Below are positions 1 through 6,470 of a DNA stretch of 7,008 nucleotides, piece by piece. A program made the translations under genes and the position numbers. The DNA lies in contig QIIH01000036.1 of the NCBI GenBank assembly GCA_003229235.1, positions 1 through 7,008 of the forward strand. The letters run 5' to 3'. This DNA is from Flavobacteriales bacterium (GTDB lineage Bacteria; Bacteroidota; Bacteroidia; Flavobacteriales; Flavobacteriaceae). Positions within the stretch are counted from its first letter, which is position 1, and each line of letters opens with the position of its first letter. The notes beneath the pieces were generated by a model, which worked only from the letters and a program-made list of their open reading frames with translations, searched no databases and was not told where the DNA came from.

Positions 1-5
1 AGACG

Positions 6-1271
6 ATGTCTGCATACGACAAAGACTTTAGTGATGCTATTTATGGAGTAGAAGACGACAGTCGTTATGTGACCGAATCTAGGTTACAGCGAATGTTAGA
101 TCACGAAACCAACTTGATTGAGCAGCGTATCTCACGAGAAAAGCATCCTGATAAAGTGTTTTTTACCTATGCAAATACTGTCACTACTATCGATTTTGCT
201 AAGAAATATAAGGGACATGGCTGGGTAGGTATAAAATATCAAATAGCACCAGGTGATCCCTATAACACTATTCTTTTGCATATTCGTTTTCACGAAAACG
301 ATGCGCGGTTGCAACAAATTACTTTAGGAAAATTAGGAGTGAATTTGATTTATGGCGCGTATTATAAACGCGATCAACCAAAAAAATTACTTAGGTATTT
401 ATACGATCATTTAGATAAGGATCAGATCGAAATCGACACAATTAATTTCTCAGGCCCTGTTTTTGAAAAGGTTGACAACCGTTTAATGAGTTTACAGTTG
501 ATCAAAAATGGCATGACAGAGGCAGTCATCTTTGGCCCTGACGGAAACAATATTCTTCCTGCCCGAATTTTATATAAAAAAAATATTTTAGCGCTACGCG
601 GAAGCTTTAGACCTGTAACAAAGGTTAATATTGACATGTATGAGAAGTCACTCAAACATTTTAAAGAAGAAAACCGAGTAGATCCGGCGCGCACACTAAG
701 CATCTTCGAGATTACCCTATCTAACCTTAGGGCGGAGGGCGAAATTGACGAAGAAGATTTTATGGACCGCGCGAGACTTCTATGTTCTCTTGGTCATACA
801 GTGCTTATTTCTAACTTTCAGGAGTACTACAAACTGGTAGAATACTTCTCTAATTATACCCGAAACCGTATTGGTTTAGCTATGGGGATAAACAACTTGG
901 TAGATGTATTTGACGAGAAATATTATCGTCATTTAAGTGGTGGTATACTTGAGGCTTTTGGAAAGCTCTTTTTTAAAGATTTAAAAGTGTATCTCTACCC
1001 TATGCGCAAAGAAAACGGCGAATATGTTACTAGCGAAAATCTAAAGGTACATCCTCGTATGAAAGAACTTTATAAGTTCTTTAAATATAATGGTAAACTT
1101 GTTGATATAGAAGACTTTGACCCAGAAATTATGGGTATTTTCTCTCGAGAAGTTCTAAGAAAGATAGAGCAAAACGAACCGGGTTGGGAAGAAATGCTTC
1201 CTGAAGGAATTGATACTATTATTAAAGAAAAAGGCCTATTTAACTATAAACCTGCCAAAGCACTTTCTTAA
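6..1271 (+). CDS. Conserved Bacteroidota protein of unknown function (421 aa, possibly 5'-partial)
   Basis: A soluble-looking 421-residue protein with no signal peptide or membrane segment, so probably cytosolic. I recognise the general type as a family conserved in Flavobacteriia that databases often label nicotinate-nucleotide adenylyltransferase or TonB-dependent receptor. The sequence supports neither name: no convincing (H/T)xGH plus ISSTxxR nucleotidyltransferase signature, no signal peptide and no beta-barrel. Motifs that look constrained are GHGW (residues 70-73), LRGSFRP (197-203), a stretch around the single Cys260 followed by SLGHT, and the YRHLSGGILEAFGKLF block from Tyr306 on. 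The C-terminal half, with its alternating helices and strands, looks like an alpha/beta domain. The ATG at 6 is the first in the window, but the frame is open to the left edge, so the true start may lie upstream. It converges on the peroxidase gene. It is clearly coding; the function is not known to me. Confidence 0.85.
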   Translation: MSAYDKDFSDAIYGVEDDSRYVTESRLQRMLDHETNLIEQRISREKHPDKVFFTYANTVTTIDFAKKYKGHGWVGIKYQIAPGDPYNTILLHIRFHENDARLQQITLGKLGVNLIYGAYYKRDQPKKLLRYLYDHLDKDQIEIDTINFSGPVFEKVDNRLMSLQLIKNGMTEAVIFGPDGNNILPARILYKKNILALRGSFRPVTKVNIDMYEKSLKHFKEENRVDPARTLSIFEITLSNLRAEGEIDEEDFMDRARLLCSLGHTVLISNFQEYYKLVEYFSNYTRNRIGLAMGINNLVDVFDEKYYRHLSGGILEAFGKLFFKDLKVYLYPMRKENGEYVTSENLKVHPRMKELYKFFKYNGKLVDIEDFDPEIMGIFSREVLRKIEQNEPGWEEMLPEGIDTIIKEKGLFNYKPAKALS

Positions 1272-1279
1272 TTACAAAT

Positions 1280-1413
1280 CGATTACACAGTTAAGCGACT
1301 AAACTAAAAAATGTTGATGCGTTGATTTGTTTAACCGTCCTTATTTTTTCATTCTTCGATTAAACAGTTAAACGATTACACGATTACACAATAATCAATA
1401 GTCAATAATCATT
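1280..1413. repeat. Decayed short repeats in the convergent intergenic region
   Basis: The junction between the two converging genes holds degenerate repeats. Positions 1280-1300 and 1357-1377 match at 18 of 21 bases. Within and after the second copy lie CGATTAAAC (1357-1365), CGATTACA (1373-1380) and CGATTACAC (1381-1389). They are followed by three 7-base units, AATCAAT (1393-1399), AGTCAAT (1400-1406) and AATCATT (1407-1413). TGTTTAA at 1328-1334 and TTAAACA at 1360-1366 form an inverted pair that could close a hairpin over a T-rich loop. I see no standard GC-rich terminator for either gene. A slippage-born microsatellite is the simplest reading. Confidence 0.55.
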
Positions 1414-1416
1414 TGT

Positions 1417-1884
1417 TTATTTCGCCTTCAGGAGGTCTAATATCTGCTGCGCATGCACCTTCGTCTTTACTTTATCAATTACATGAGTAACCACTCCGTT
1501 TTCATCAATTAAGAAGGTTTTACGGTGAATCCCATTGTATTCACGCCCCATAAATTTCTTTAAACCCCATACCCCAAAAGCATTAATCACATCTTTTTGA
1601 GTATCGGCAAGTAGCGGAAACTGAAAATTATATTTATTTCTAAATTTGGATTGCTTTTTCTCTGTATCAGCACTTACTCCAAGAATCGAAAAGCCCAAAT
1701 CGCTAAGTTCTTTATAATGATCTCTTAAATCACAAGCTTCTGCCGTACAACCCGGTGTACTTGCTGCTGGATAAAAGAAAACAATTAATTTTTGCCCTTT
1801 CAAATCGTTTAAATCTACAGAATTGCCCTCTTGATCAGAAACTGCAAAATGCGGCACGTTATCCCCTACTTTAAGTGTATTCAT
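1417..1884 (-). CDS. bcp: Thioredoxin-dependent thiol peroxidase, Bcp/PrxQ peroxiredoxin
   Basis: A cytosolic peroxiredoxin of the Bcp/PrxQ branch that reduces hydrogen peroxide and organic hydroperoxides and is recycled by thioredoxin. The 155-residue length is usual for the family and the thioredoxin fold runs the full length. The active site TPGCTAEAC gives a peroxidatic Cys46 and, five residues on, the resolving Cys51, the spacing of atypical two-Cys Bcp proteins. Thr43 and Arg121 (in HRKTFLID) fit the other conserved catalytic positions. The residues just before the active site read Ala-Ala-Ser rather than the Lys-Asp-Asn common in proteobacterial Bcp. The ATG at 1884-1882 gives the expected N-terminus with VGD near residue 6. 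It is divergent from nth with a 30-bp gap, and a TATTTTTA box at 1907-1900 on its strand is a candidate -7 element. Identification is firm. Confidence 0.96.
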   Translation of the reverse strand: MNTLKVGDNVPHFAVSDQEGNSVDLNDLKGQKLIVFFYPAASTPGCTAEACDLRDHYKELSDLGFSILGVSADTEKKQSKFRNKYNFQFPLLADTQKDVINAFGVWGLKKFMGREYNGIHRKTFLIDENGVVTHVIDKVKTKVHAQQILDLLKAK

Positions 1885-1889
1885 TTAGC

Positions 1890-1897
1890 TACTTTTG
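1890..1897 (+). promoter_or_regulatory. Candidate -7 box of the nth promoter (TACTTTTG)
   Basis: TACTTTTG matches the Bacteroidota -7 consensus TAnnTTTG exactly. It lies 17 bases before the nth ATG, which would give a very short leader. No clear TTG -33 element is seen about 19 bases upstream, where the sequence is already inside the bcp coding region. Confidence 0.5.
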
Positions 1898-1899
1898 TG

Positions 1900-1907
1900 T
1901 AAAAATA
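1900..1907 (-). promoter_or_regulatory. Candidate -7 box of the bcp promoter (TATTTTTA)
   Basis: On the minus strand this reads TATTTTTA followed by C, one mismatch from TAnnTTTG. It lies 15 bases upstream of the bcp ATG. The same nine bases, TATTTTTAC, occur upstream of the sigma-factor gene at 3451-3443, which supports a shared promoter type. The box is 2 bp from the nth box on the other strand. Confidence 0.35.
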
Positions 1908-1914
1908 AGCATTA

Positions 1915-2571
1915 ATGATCAAGCAGGAAAAAGTAACCTTTACAATTAATACCTTGGATGAGCTATATCCGCAAGTCCCAATTCCTTTAGATCATAAAGA
2001 CCCCTATACCTTATTAATTGCTGTCTTAATGTCTGCGCAAAGTACCGATGTGCGTGTAAATTTAATTACTCCAAAACTTTTTGCCATTGCAGATAACCCG
2101 CATGATATGGTAAAATTAACTGTTGAAGAAATTAGAGAGATTATCAAGCCCGTGGGTTTATCACCTATGAAGGCAAAAGGGATTCATGGCTTATCAGAAA
2201 TGATGATTGAAAAACATAATGGCCAAGTTCCGCAGAGTTTCGAGGCCCTAGAAGAATTTCCTGCTGTTGGGCACAAAACCGCTAGTGTCGTGATGTCTCA
2301 GGCTTTTAATGTTCCAGCATTTCCGGTAGATACGCATATTCACAGACTCATGTATAGATGGGGATTTACGAATGGCAAAAATGTAGTCCAAACAGAAAAA
2401 GACGCCAAGCGATTGTTTCCAAAAGACCTTTGGAACAAACTGCATTTACAAATAATTTGGTACGGAAGACAATATTCTCCGGCGCGTGGATGGAATCTCG
2501 AAAAGGATATAATTACCAAAACGATAGGCAGAAAAACTGTTTTGGATGCATATCATAAAAAAACCCGCTAA
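1915..2571 (+). CDS. nth: Endonuclease III (DNA glycosylase/AP lyase) lacking the iron-sulfur cluster
   Basis: A base-excision-repair enzyme that removes oxidised pyrimidines and cleaves the abasic site by its lyase activity. The 218-residue length is close to the E. coli protein. Family landmarks are all present in order: LLIAVLMSAQSTD (residues 33-45), the helix-hairpin-helix with EEFPAVGHKTA and catalytic Lys121, and VDTHIHR with catalytic Asp139. The C-terminus keeps the LHLQIIWYGR segment (176-185) where E. coli has its GRYTC segment, but Ser188 and the following residues replace the four cluster cysteines; the whole protein contains no cysteine. It should therefore fold without [4Fe-4S]. 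The frame is intact and active-site residues are kept, so it is probably functional rather than decayed. The ATG at 1915 fits the promoter box at 1890-1897. The last codons form the left arm of a terminator. Confidence 0.95.
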   Translation: MIKQEKVTFTINTLDELYPQVPIPLDHKDPYTLLIAVLMSAQSTDVRVNLITPKLFAIADNPHDMVKLTVEEIREIIKPVGLSPMKAKGIHGLSEMMIEKHNGQVPQSFEALEEFPAVGHKTASVVMSQAFNVPAFPVDTHIHRLMYRWGFTNGKNVVQTEKDAKRLFPKDLWNKLHLQIIWYGRQYSPARGWNLEKDIITKTIGRKTVLDAYHKKTR

Positions 2572-2584
2572 AAAGCGGGTTTTT
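2559..2584. terminator. Bidirectional Rho-independent terminator overlapping the nth stop
   Basis: AAAAACCCGCT (2559-2569) pairs with AGCGGGTTTTT (2574-2584) around an AAAA loop: an 11-bp stem with a CCCGC core. The right arm ends in five T for nth, and the left arm gives five T on the other strand for the small gene and sigma factor that arrive from the right. The left arm lies inside the nth coding sequence and the nth TAA (2569-2571) sits at the loop. Confidence 0.9.
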
Positions 2585-2591
2585 CCAAAGT

Positions 2592-2783
2592 TTAGTTTAG
2601 AAGTGCTTCAAACTTCAATTTATTATAATTTATAACACTTAAAGCCTTAGAATAATCCAGAAGGTACTTAATCGTCTCTTCTTTTGGGACCAGTTTAGTC
2701 ACGTCGTCCCGGCGTGAAGTTTTAGAGTACATTTTTTGCATAGAACGTTGTTTTGAAGTTAATGTTTCTAAATAACGAACCAA
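2592..2783 (-). CDS. Small basic protein of unknown function downstream of the sigma factor
   Basis: A 63-residue Lys/Arg-rich protein without cysteine, signal peptide or membrane segment. It is read in the same direction as the sigma-factor gene and starts 16 bases after its stop, so the two are probably co-transcribed, and it ends 7 bases before a bidirectional terminator. The composition looks like a real protein, with TSRRDDVTKLVPKEET (residues about 22-37) the most constrained-looking segment, followed by a predicted helix. I have the impression that similar short proteins accompany this sigma factor in other Flavobacteriaceae, but cannot verify it here. The start is uncertain: TTG at 2783-2781 is the longest option, with no ATG in frame before Met15; a TGA lies in frame at 2810-2808. 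It lacks the transmembrane segment of a usual anti-sigma factor. No function is assigned. Confidence 0.6.
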   Translation of the reverse strand: MVRYLETLTSKQRSMQKMYSKTSRRDDVTKLVPKEETIKYLLDYSKALSVINYNKLKFEALLN

Positions 2784-2799
2784 AAATGTATTTATTGTA

Positions 2800-3384
2800 T
2801 CAGTTTGTCAAAATTATATTATGCTTATCTATTACCTTACGTAAATTAATAAGTGCATAACGCATACGTCCTAAAGCAGTATTAATGCTTACCCCTGTCT
2901 GTTCTGATATCTCTTTAAAGCTCATGTCTTTATACATGCGCATTACCAGCACCTCACGTTGATCGTCTGGCAACTCTAAAATGAGTCGTTTTACATCGCT
3001 AGCGACCTGATCTTTTATGATTGTTCTCTCTGCATTAAGTGAGTCGTCCGAGAGCACAGAAAAAATATTAAAGTCGCCATTGTTCTCAAACTTAGGCATA
3101 CGATTGTTTTTTCTAAAGTGGTCTATCACCAAATTATGAGAGATACGCATAACCCAAGGCAAGAACTTACCTTCTTCGTTATAACGGCCTCGTTTTAAGG
3201 TTTTTATCACTTTAATAAAAGTGTCTTGAAATATATCTTCGGCCACATCCCTATCAAAAACCTTTGAATAGATGAAGCTAAAAATTCTTTCTTTGTGTCT
3301 TGTGATGAGTTCGCTTAGTGCAGATTCATCGCCTTTCATGTACGCACTTACTAGTGTAGCGTCACTGGTTAAGTTACATTTCAT
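2800..3384 (-). CDS. ECF-type RNA polymerase sigma factor (sigma-70 family)
   Basis: A 194-residue sigma factor with only regions 2 and 4. Region 2 covers about residues 22-96 and includes AEDIFQDTF (48-56), the core-binding and -10 recognition part, with WVMRISHNLVIDHFRK (77-92). Region 4 covers about 131-185, with LPDDQREVLVMRMYKDMSFKEIS (138-160) and the helix-turn-helix GVSINTALGRMRYAL (164-178) that reads the -35 element. A linker of about 35 residues joins them. The ATG at 3384 gives a standard N-terminus. It is divergent from uvrA and followed closely by a small basic gene. No typical anti-sigma factor with a membrane segment lies next to it in this window, so control may be transcriptional rather than by membrane sequestration. 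The family is certain; the regulon is unknown. Confidence 0.95.
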   Translation of the reverse strand: MKCNLTSDATLVSAYMKGDESALSELITRHKERIFSFIYSKVFDRDVAEDIFQDTFIKVIKTLKRGRYNEEGKFLPWVMRISHNLVIDHFRKNNRMPKFENNGDFNIFSVLSDDSLNAERTIIKDQVASDVKRLILELPDDQREVLVMRMYKDMSFKEISEQTGVSINTALGRMRYALINLRKVIDKHNIILTN

Positions 3385-3406
3385 ATTAATACTTCATTAA
3401 GATCAA

Positions 3407-3419
3407 AACCCTATGGGTT
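3407..3419. repeat. Short palindrome in the sigma-factor leader
   Basis: AACCC-TAT-GGGTT is a perfect 5-bp inverted repeat with a 3-base centre, 22 bases upstream of the sigma-factor ATG. It is GC-richer than its surroundings. It could be a leader hairpin near the ribosome-binding region or a protein site; chance is also possible. Confidence 0.35.
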
Positions 3420-3443
3420 CTGTAGATTTATCTAATTCGAAAG

Positions 3444-3451
3444 TAAAAATA
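3444..3451 (-). promoter_or_regulatory. Candidate -7 box of the sigma-factor promoter (TATTTTTA)
   Basis: On the minus strand TATTTTTA is one mismatch from TAnnTTTG, 59 bases from the sigma-factor ATG. The nine bases TATTTTTAC match those before bcp. No well-spaced -33 TTG is visible; the nearest TTG (3463-3461) is only 9 bases away. Confidence 0.3.
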
Positions 3452-3547
3452 TGCTATAGGCAATAAAATTTTTGTGAGTTAATGTTCGTAAATATAACAA
3501 CAAAGAATTAACAAAAGCAAAAAAAATATCACATATTGTTCAAAATA

Positions 3548-3568
3548 TTATTGATTGGTTCACAATAA
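3548..3568. repeat. Inverted repeat upstream of the uvrA promoter box
   Basis: TTATTG (3548-3553) and CAATAA (3563-3568) are perfect inverted repeats with a 9-base spacer, about 1.5 helical turns centre to centre. They end 18 bases before the uvrA -7 box, in the place where polymerase or a dimeric regulator would bind. In AT-rich DNA such a repeat can arise by chance. Confidence 0.3.
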
Positions 3569-3586
3569 ATCCCCATTTCAAAGTGG

Positions 3587-3594
3587 TATCTTTG
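3587..3594 (+). promoter_or_regulatory. -7 box of the uvrA promoter (TATCTTTG)
   Basis: TATCTTTG followed by CAC matches the Bacteroidota -7 consensus TAnnTTTG exactly and is a common form in Flavobacteriaceae. Transcription should begin near 3599-3602, so any start codon upstream of that, including the GTG at 3583, would not be in the mRNA. A -33 TTG at standard spacing is not evident. Confidence 0.65.
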
Positions 3595-3618
3595 CACTGT
3601 TTTTTAAGCCATTTCCCT

Positions 3619-6399
3619 TTGAATTCATCAAAAATCGATACTAAAAAGAATATCTATATCAAAGGTGCAAAACTGCATAACTTAAAGGATATCGATGTCG
3701 TTATACCACGTAATAAACTAGTGGTTATCACTGGTTTATCTGGTTCAGGGAAGTCTAGTTTGGCATTTGACACACTTTATGCCGAAGGGCAGCGTCGCTA
3801 TGTTGAGAGCCTTTCTTCGTATGCCAGACAATTTTTAGGTCGTTTAAGCAAACCAAAAGTAGATTCGATTAAAGGCATCGCTCCTGCTATTGCGATTGAA
3901 CAAAAAGTGAATTCCACCAACCCTCGTTCTACTGTTGGCACAAGTACCGAAATTTACGATTATCTTAAACTGCTTTTCACTCGTATTGGCAGAACCTATT
4001 CTCCGGTAAGTGGCAAAGAGGTAAAAAAGCAAACCGTAAGTGATGTTTTAGATTATGTTAAGACGTATAACGAAGGTGACAAATTGCTCTTACTTTCTCC
4101 TATTGTACTCGAAGAGGGTAGAACAATGGAAAACAAGCTCAAAGCCCTACTACAGCAAGGGTATGCAAGGGCCATGTGCTCAGACAAGGTTATAAAAATT
4201 GAAGAGGCACTTGAGAAAACTACATTAACTTCCTGCGACTTAGTAGTAGATCGTATCGTAGTCAAAACAGACGACGAAGACTTTTACCATCGTTTAGGAG
4301 ATGCTATAGATATTGCATTTTACGAAGGCAAGGGTGATGTTTTTATATACGCTCTTTCTGATCAAACAAAAGAAAACTTTAACAATCGTTTCGAATTAGA
4401 CGACTTGGTCTTTTTGGAGCCAAACATGCATTTATTTAGTTTTAACAACCCGTATGGCGCATGTAATCGCTGCGAAGGCTATGGAGATGTTATTGGCATC
4501 GATCAGGACCTAGTGGTGCCAAATACTGGCCTATCTGTATTTGAGAATGCCGTTTTCCCATGGCGGGGAGAAAGCATGAGCTATTATAGAGATCAATTAG
4601 TAAATAGCGCATATAAATTTGATTTCCCGATTCATAAGCCTTGGTTTGAGCTCAGTTCAGATCAACAGCAACTCGTTTGGGACGGTAACGAGCACTTTCA
4701 AGGGCTTTCAACCTTTTTTACAGAGTTAGAGTCTAAGAGTTATAAAATTCAGAATCGTGTGATGCTCTCTCGCTATCGCGGAAAGACCCGTTGTGGTTTA
4801 TGTAATGGGAAACGATTACGACCTGAAGCAAATTATGTAAAAATACAAGGCAATGCTATTTCTGATTTGGTTGAATTACCATTAAACAAGGTGAGTGCCT
4901 TCTTTTCTCAACTTGAGTTAAACGATCACGATGCCACAGTTGCAAAGCGATTACTACTAGAAATTAGCAACAGACTTCTCTTTTTGAGTAATGTTGGGTT
5001 AGATTATCTCAATCTTAATCGAAAGTCTAACACCTTATCGGGTGGAGAATCTCAACGCATTAACTTGGCAACGTCGCTTGGGAGTTGCCTAGTAGGTTCT
5101 ATGTATATCTTAGACGAACCAAGTATTGGTTTACACCCAAAAGATACCGAGCAACTTGTAGGGGTTTTAAAATCGCTTCGTGATTTAGGAAACACCGTAA
5201 TAGTTGTAGAACACGACGAAGATATCATGAAAGCCGCCGACTCCATCATTGACATTGGCCCTGAAGCTGGGACTTTCGGGGGCGAAGTTGTAGCCGTTGG
5301 CACTTATGAGCAAATACTTGCTTCAGACTCATTAACAGCCAAGTATTTAAATCAAGAGCTGCAAATTGCTGTTCCCAAAAAGCGAAGAACTTCCGAGCAA
5401 TGGATACAAATAAAAGGCGGGCGACAGAACAACTTAAAAAACATCGATGTTGGTTTTCCTGTTGGTTGTTTTTCTGTTGTCACTGGGGTTTCTGGCAGTG
5501 GTAAAAGCACGCTGGTAAGAAAAATCTTGTATCCTGCCCTACAAAGAGAATTGGGCGGTTATGGCGAAAAACCTGGGCAGTTCACCGCTTTAGAAGGCGA
5601 TTTTAAACAACTAAAAAACATCGAATTTGTAGACCAAAATCCTATTGGGCGGTCTAGCAGATCTAATCCCGTAACGTATATCAAGGCGTATGACGACATA
5701 AGAGCCTTGTTCTCAGACCAGAAACTCTCAGATATTCGCGGCTACAAACCCAAGCATTTTTCTTTTAATGTAGATGGTGGGCGTTGCGAAGTGTGCAAGG
5801 GAGAAGGCCAAGTAACCATCGAGATGCAATTTATGGCCGATGTGTATTTAGAATGTGATACCTGCAAGGGAAGGCGTTTTAAAAAGGAAATCTTAGAAAT
5901 TACTGTTCACGAAAAAAACATCGATGCTATTCTTAACATGACAGTAGACGATGCTATTGCGTTTTTTGATTTGCATAGTGAAACCAAAATTCACAATAAA
6001 CTCAAGCCTCTACAAGATGTTGGCCTTGGCTATGTAAAATTGGGGCAAAGCTCTTCTACCCTATCAGGTGGAGAAGCGCAACGTATTAAACTTGCTTCGT
6101 TTTTAATTAAAGGAAACACTAGCGACAAAACCCTTTTTATTTTTGATGAACCCACAACTGGGCTTCATTTTCACGATATTAAGAAATTGCTCGACTCTTT
6201 CGAGGCTTTGCTTAATAAGGGACATACTATTATTGTTGTTGAGCACAATTTGGAGCTTATTAAATGTGCCGATTATATTATAGACCTTGGGCCAGAAGGA
6301 GGCGAAACCGGAGGTCAAGTTGTTGCCTCTGGCACTCCAGAAGAACTGGTAAAAAGTGATACTTCCTTTACTGCGAAATATCTCGCAGAGAAGCTATAA
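3619..6399 (+). CDS. uvrA: Excinuclease ABC subunit A (UvrA)
   Basis: The damage-recognition ATPase of nucleotide excision repair; as a dimer it scans DNA and loads UvrB. Two ABC modules are complete (numbered from TTG 3619, 926 residues). First: Walker A GLSGSGKS (39-46, Lys45), signature LSGGE (473-477), Walker B with Asp499-Glu500. Second: Walker A GVSGSGKS (623-630, Lys629), signature LSGGE (815-819), Walker B with Asp843-Glu844. Two zinc modules are intact: Cys282/285 with Cys392/395, and Cys723/726 with Cys746/749. The UvrB-binding domain lies after the first Walker A, roughly 100-220. The frame is also open from GTG 3583 (12 residues longer), but that codon lies upstream of the expected transcript start, and homologs begin a few residues before the NIYIKGAKLHNLK segment, so TTG 3619 is preferred. 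Length is normal. The gene stands alone and has its own terminator. Confidence 0.97.
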   Translation: MNSSKIDTKKNIYIKGAKLHNLKDIDVVIPRNKLVVITGLSGSGKSSLAFDTLYAEGQRRYVESLSSYARQFLGRLSKPKVDSIKGIAPAIAIEQKVNSTNPRSTVGTSTEIYDYLKLLFTRIGRTYSPVSGKEVKKQTVSDVLDYVKTYNEGDKLLLLSPIVLEEGRTMENKLKALLQQGYARAMCSDKVIKIEEALEKTTLTSCDLVVDRIVVKTDDEDFYHRLGDAIDIAFYEGKGDVFIYALSDQTKENFNNRFELDDLVFLEPNMHLFSFNNPYGACNRCEGYGDVIGIDQDLVVPNTGLSVFENAVFPWRGESMSYYRDQLVNSAYKFDFPIHKPWFELSSDQQQLVWDGNEHFQGLSTFFTELESKSYKIQNRVMLSRYRGKTRCGLCNGKRLRPEANYVKIQGNAISDLVELPLNKVSAFFSQLELNDHDATVAKRLLLEISNRLLFLSNVGLDYLNLNRKSNTLSGGESQRINLATSLGSCLVGSMYILDEPSIGLHPKDTEQLVGVLKSLRDLGNTVIVVEHDEDIMKAADSIIDIGPEAGTFGGEVVAVGTYEQILASDSLTAKYLNQELQIAVPKKRRTSEQWIQIKGGRQNNLKNIDVGFPVGCFSVVTGVSGSGKSTLVRKILYPALQRELGGYGEKPGQFTALEGDFKQLKNIEFVDQNPIGRSSRSNPVTYIKAYDDIRALFSDQKLSDIRGYKPKHFSFNVDGGRCEVCKGEGQVTIEMQFMADVYLECDTCKGRRFKKEILEITVHEKNIDAILNMTVDDAIAFFDLHSETKIHNKLKPLQDVGLGYVKLGQSSSTLSGGEAQRIKLASFLIKGNTSDKTLFIFDEPTTGLHFHDIKKLLDSFEALLNKGHTIIVVEHNLELIKCADYIIDLGPEGGETGGQVVASGTPEELVKSDTSFTAKYLAEKL

Positions 6400-6470
6400 C
6401 CCTCTGCTCTTATTCATTAATACATTTTGATACCACCCACAACTATCAGGTTTTTGATAAGATACGGGTT

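Noticed and set aside
576..583. A run of eight A in the first gene, a possible slippage or phase-variation site.
   Set aside because: It encodes Lys-Lys in good frame, is modest in length for AT-rich DNA, and nothing suggests the gene is surface-exposed or switched.
132..703. Two minus-strand frames opposite the first gene.
   Set aside because: The plus-strand frame is a continuous well-formed protein; these are antisense shadows without family features.
2248..2558. Short frames in other phases within nth, on both strands.
   Set aside because: nth is intact with its catalytic residues, and the alternative frames have random-looking composition.
5052..5303. Minus-strand frame opposite uvrA (also those at 3844-4032, 4053-4265 and 6103-6318).
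   Set aside because: They lie wholly inside highly conserved uvrA coding sequence and show no recognisable protein features.
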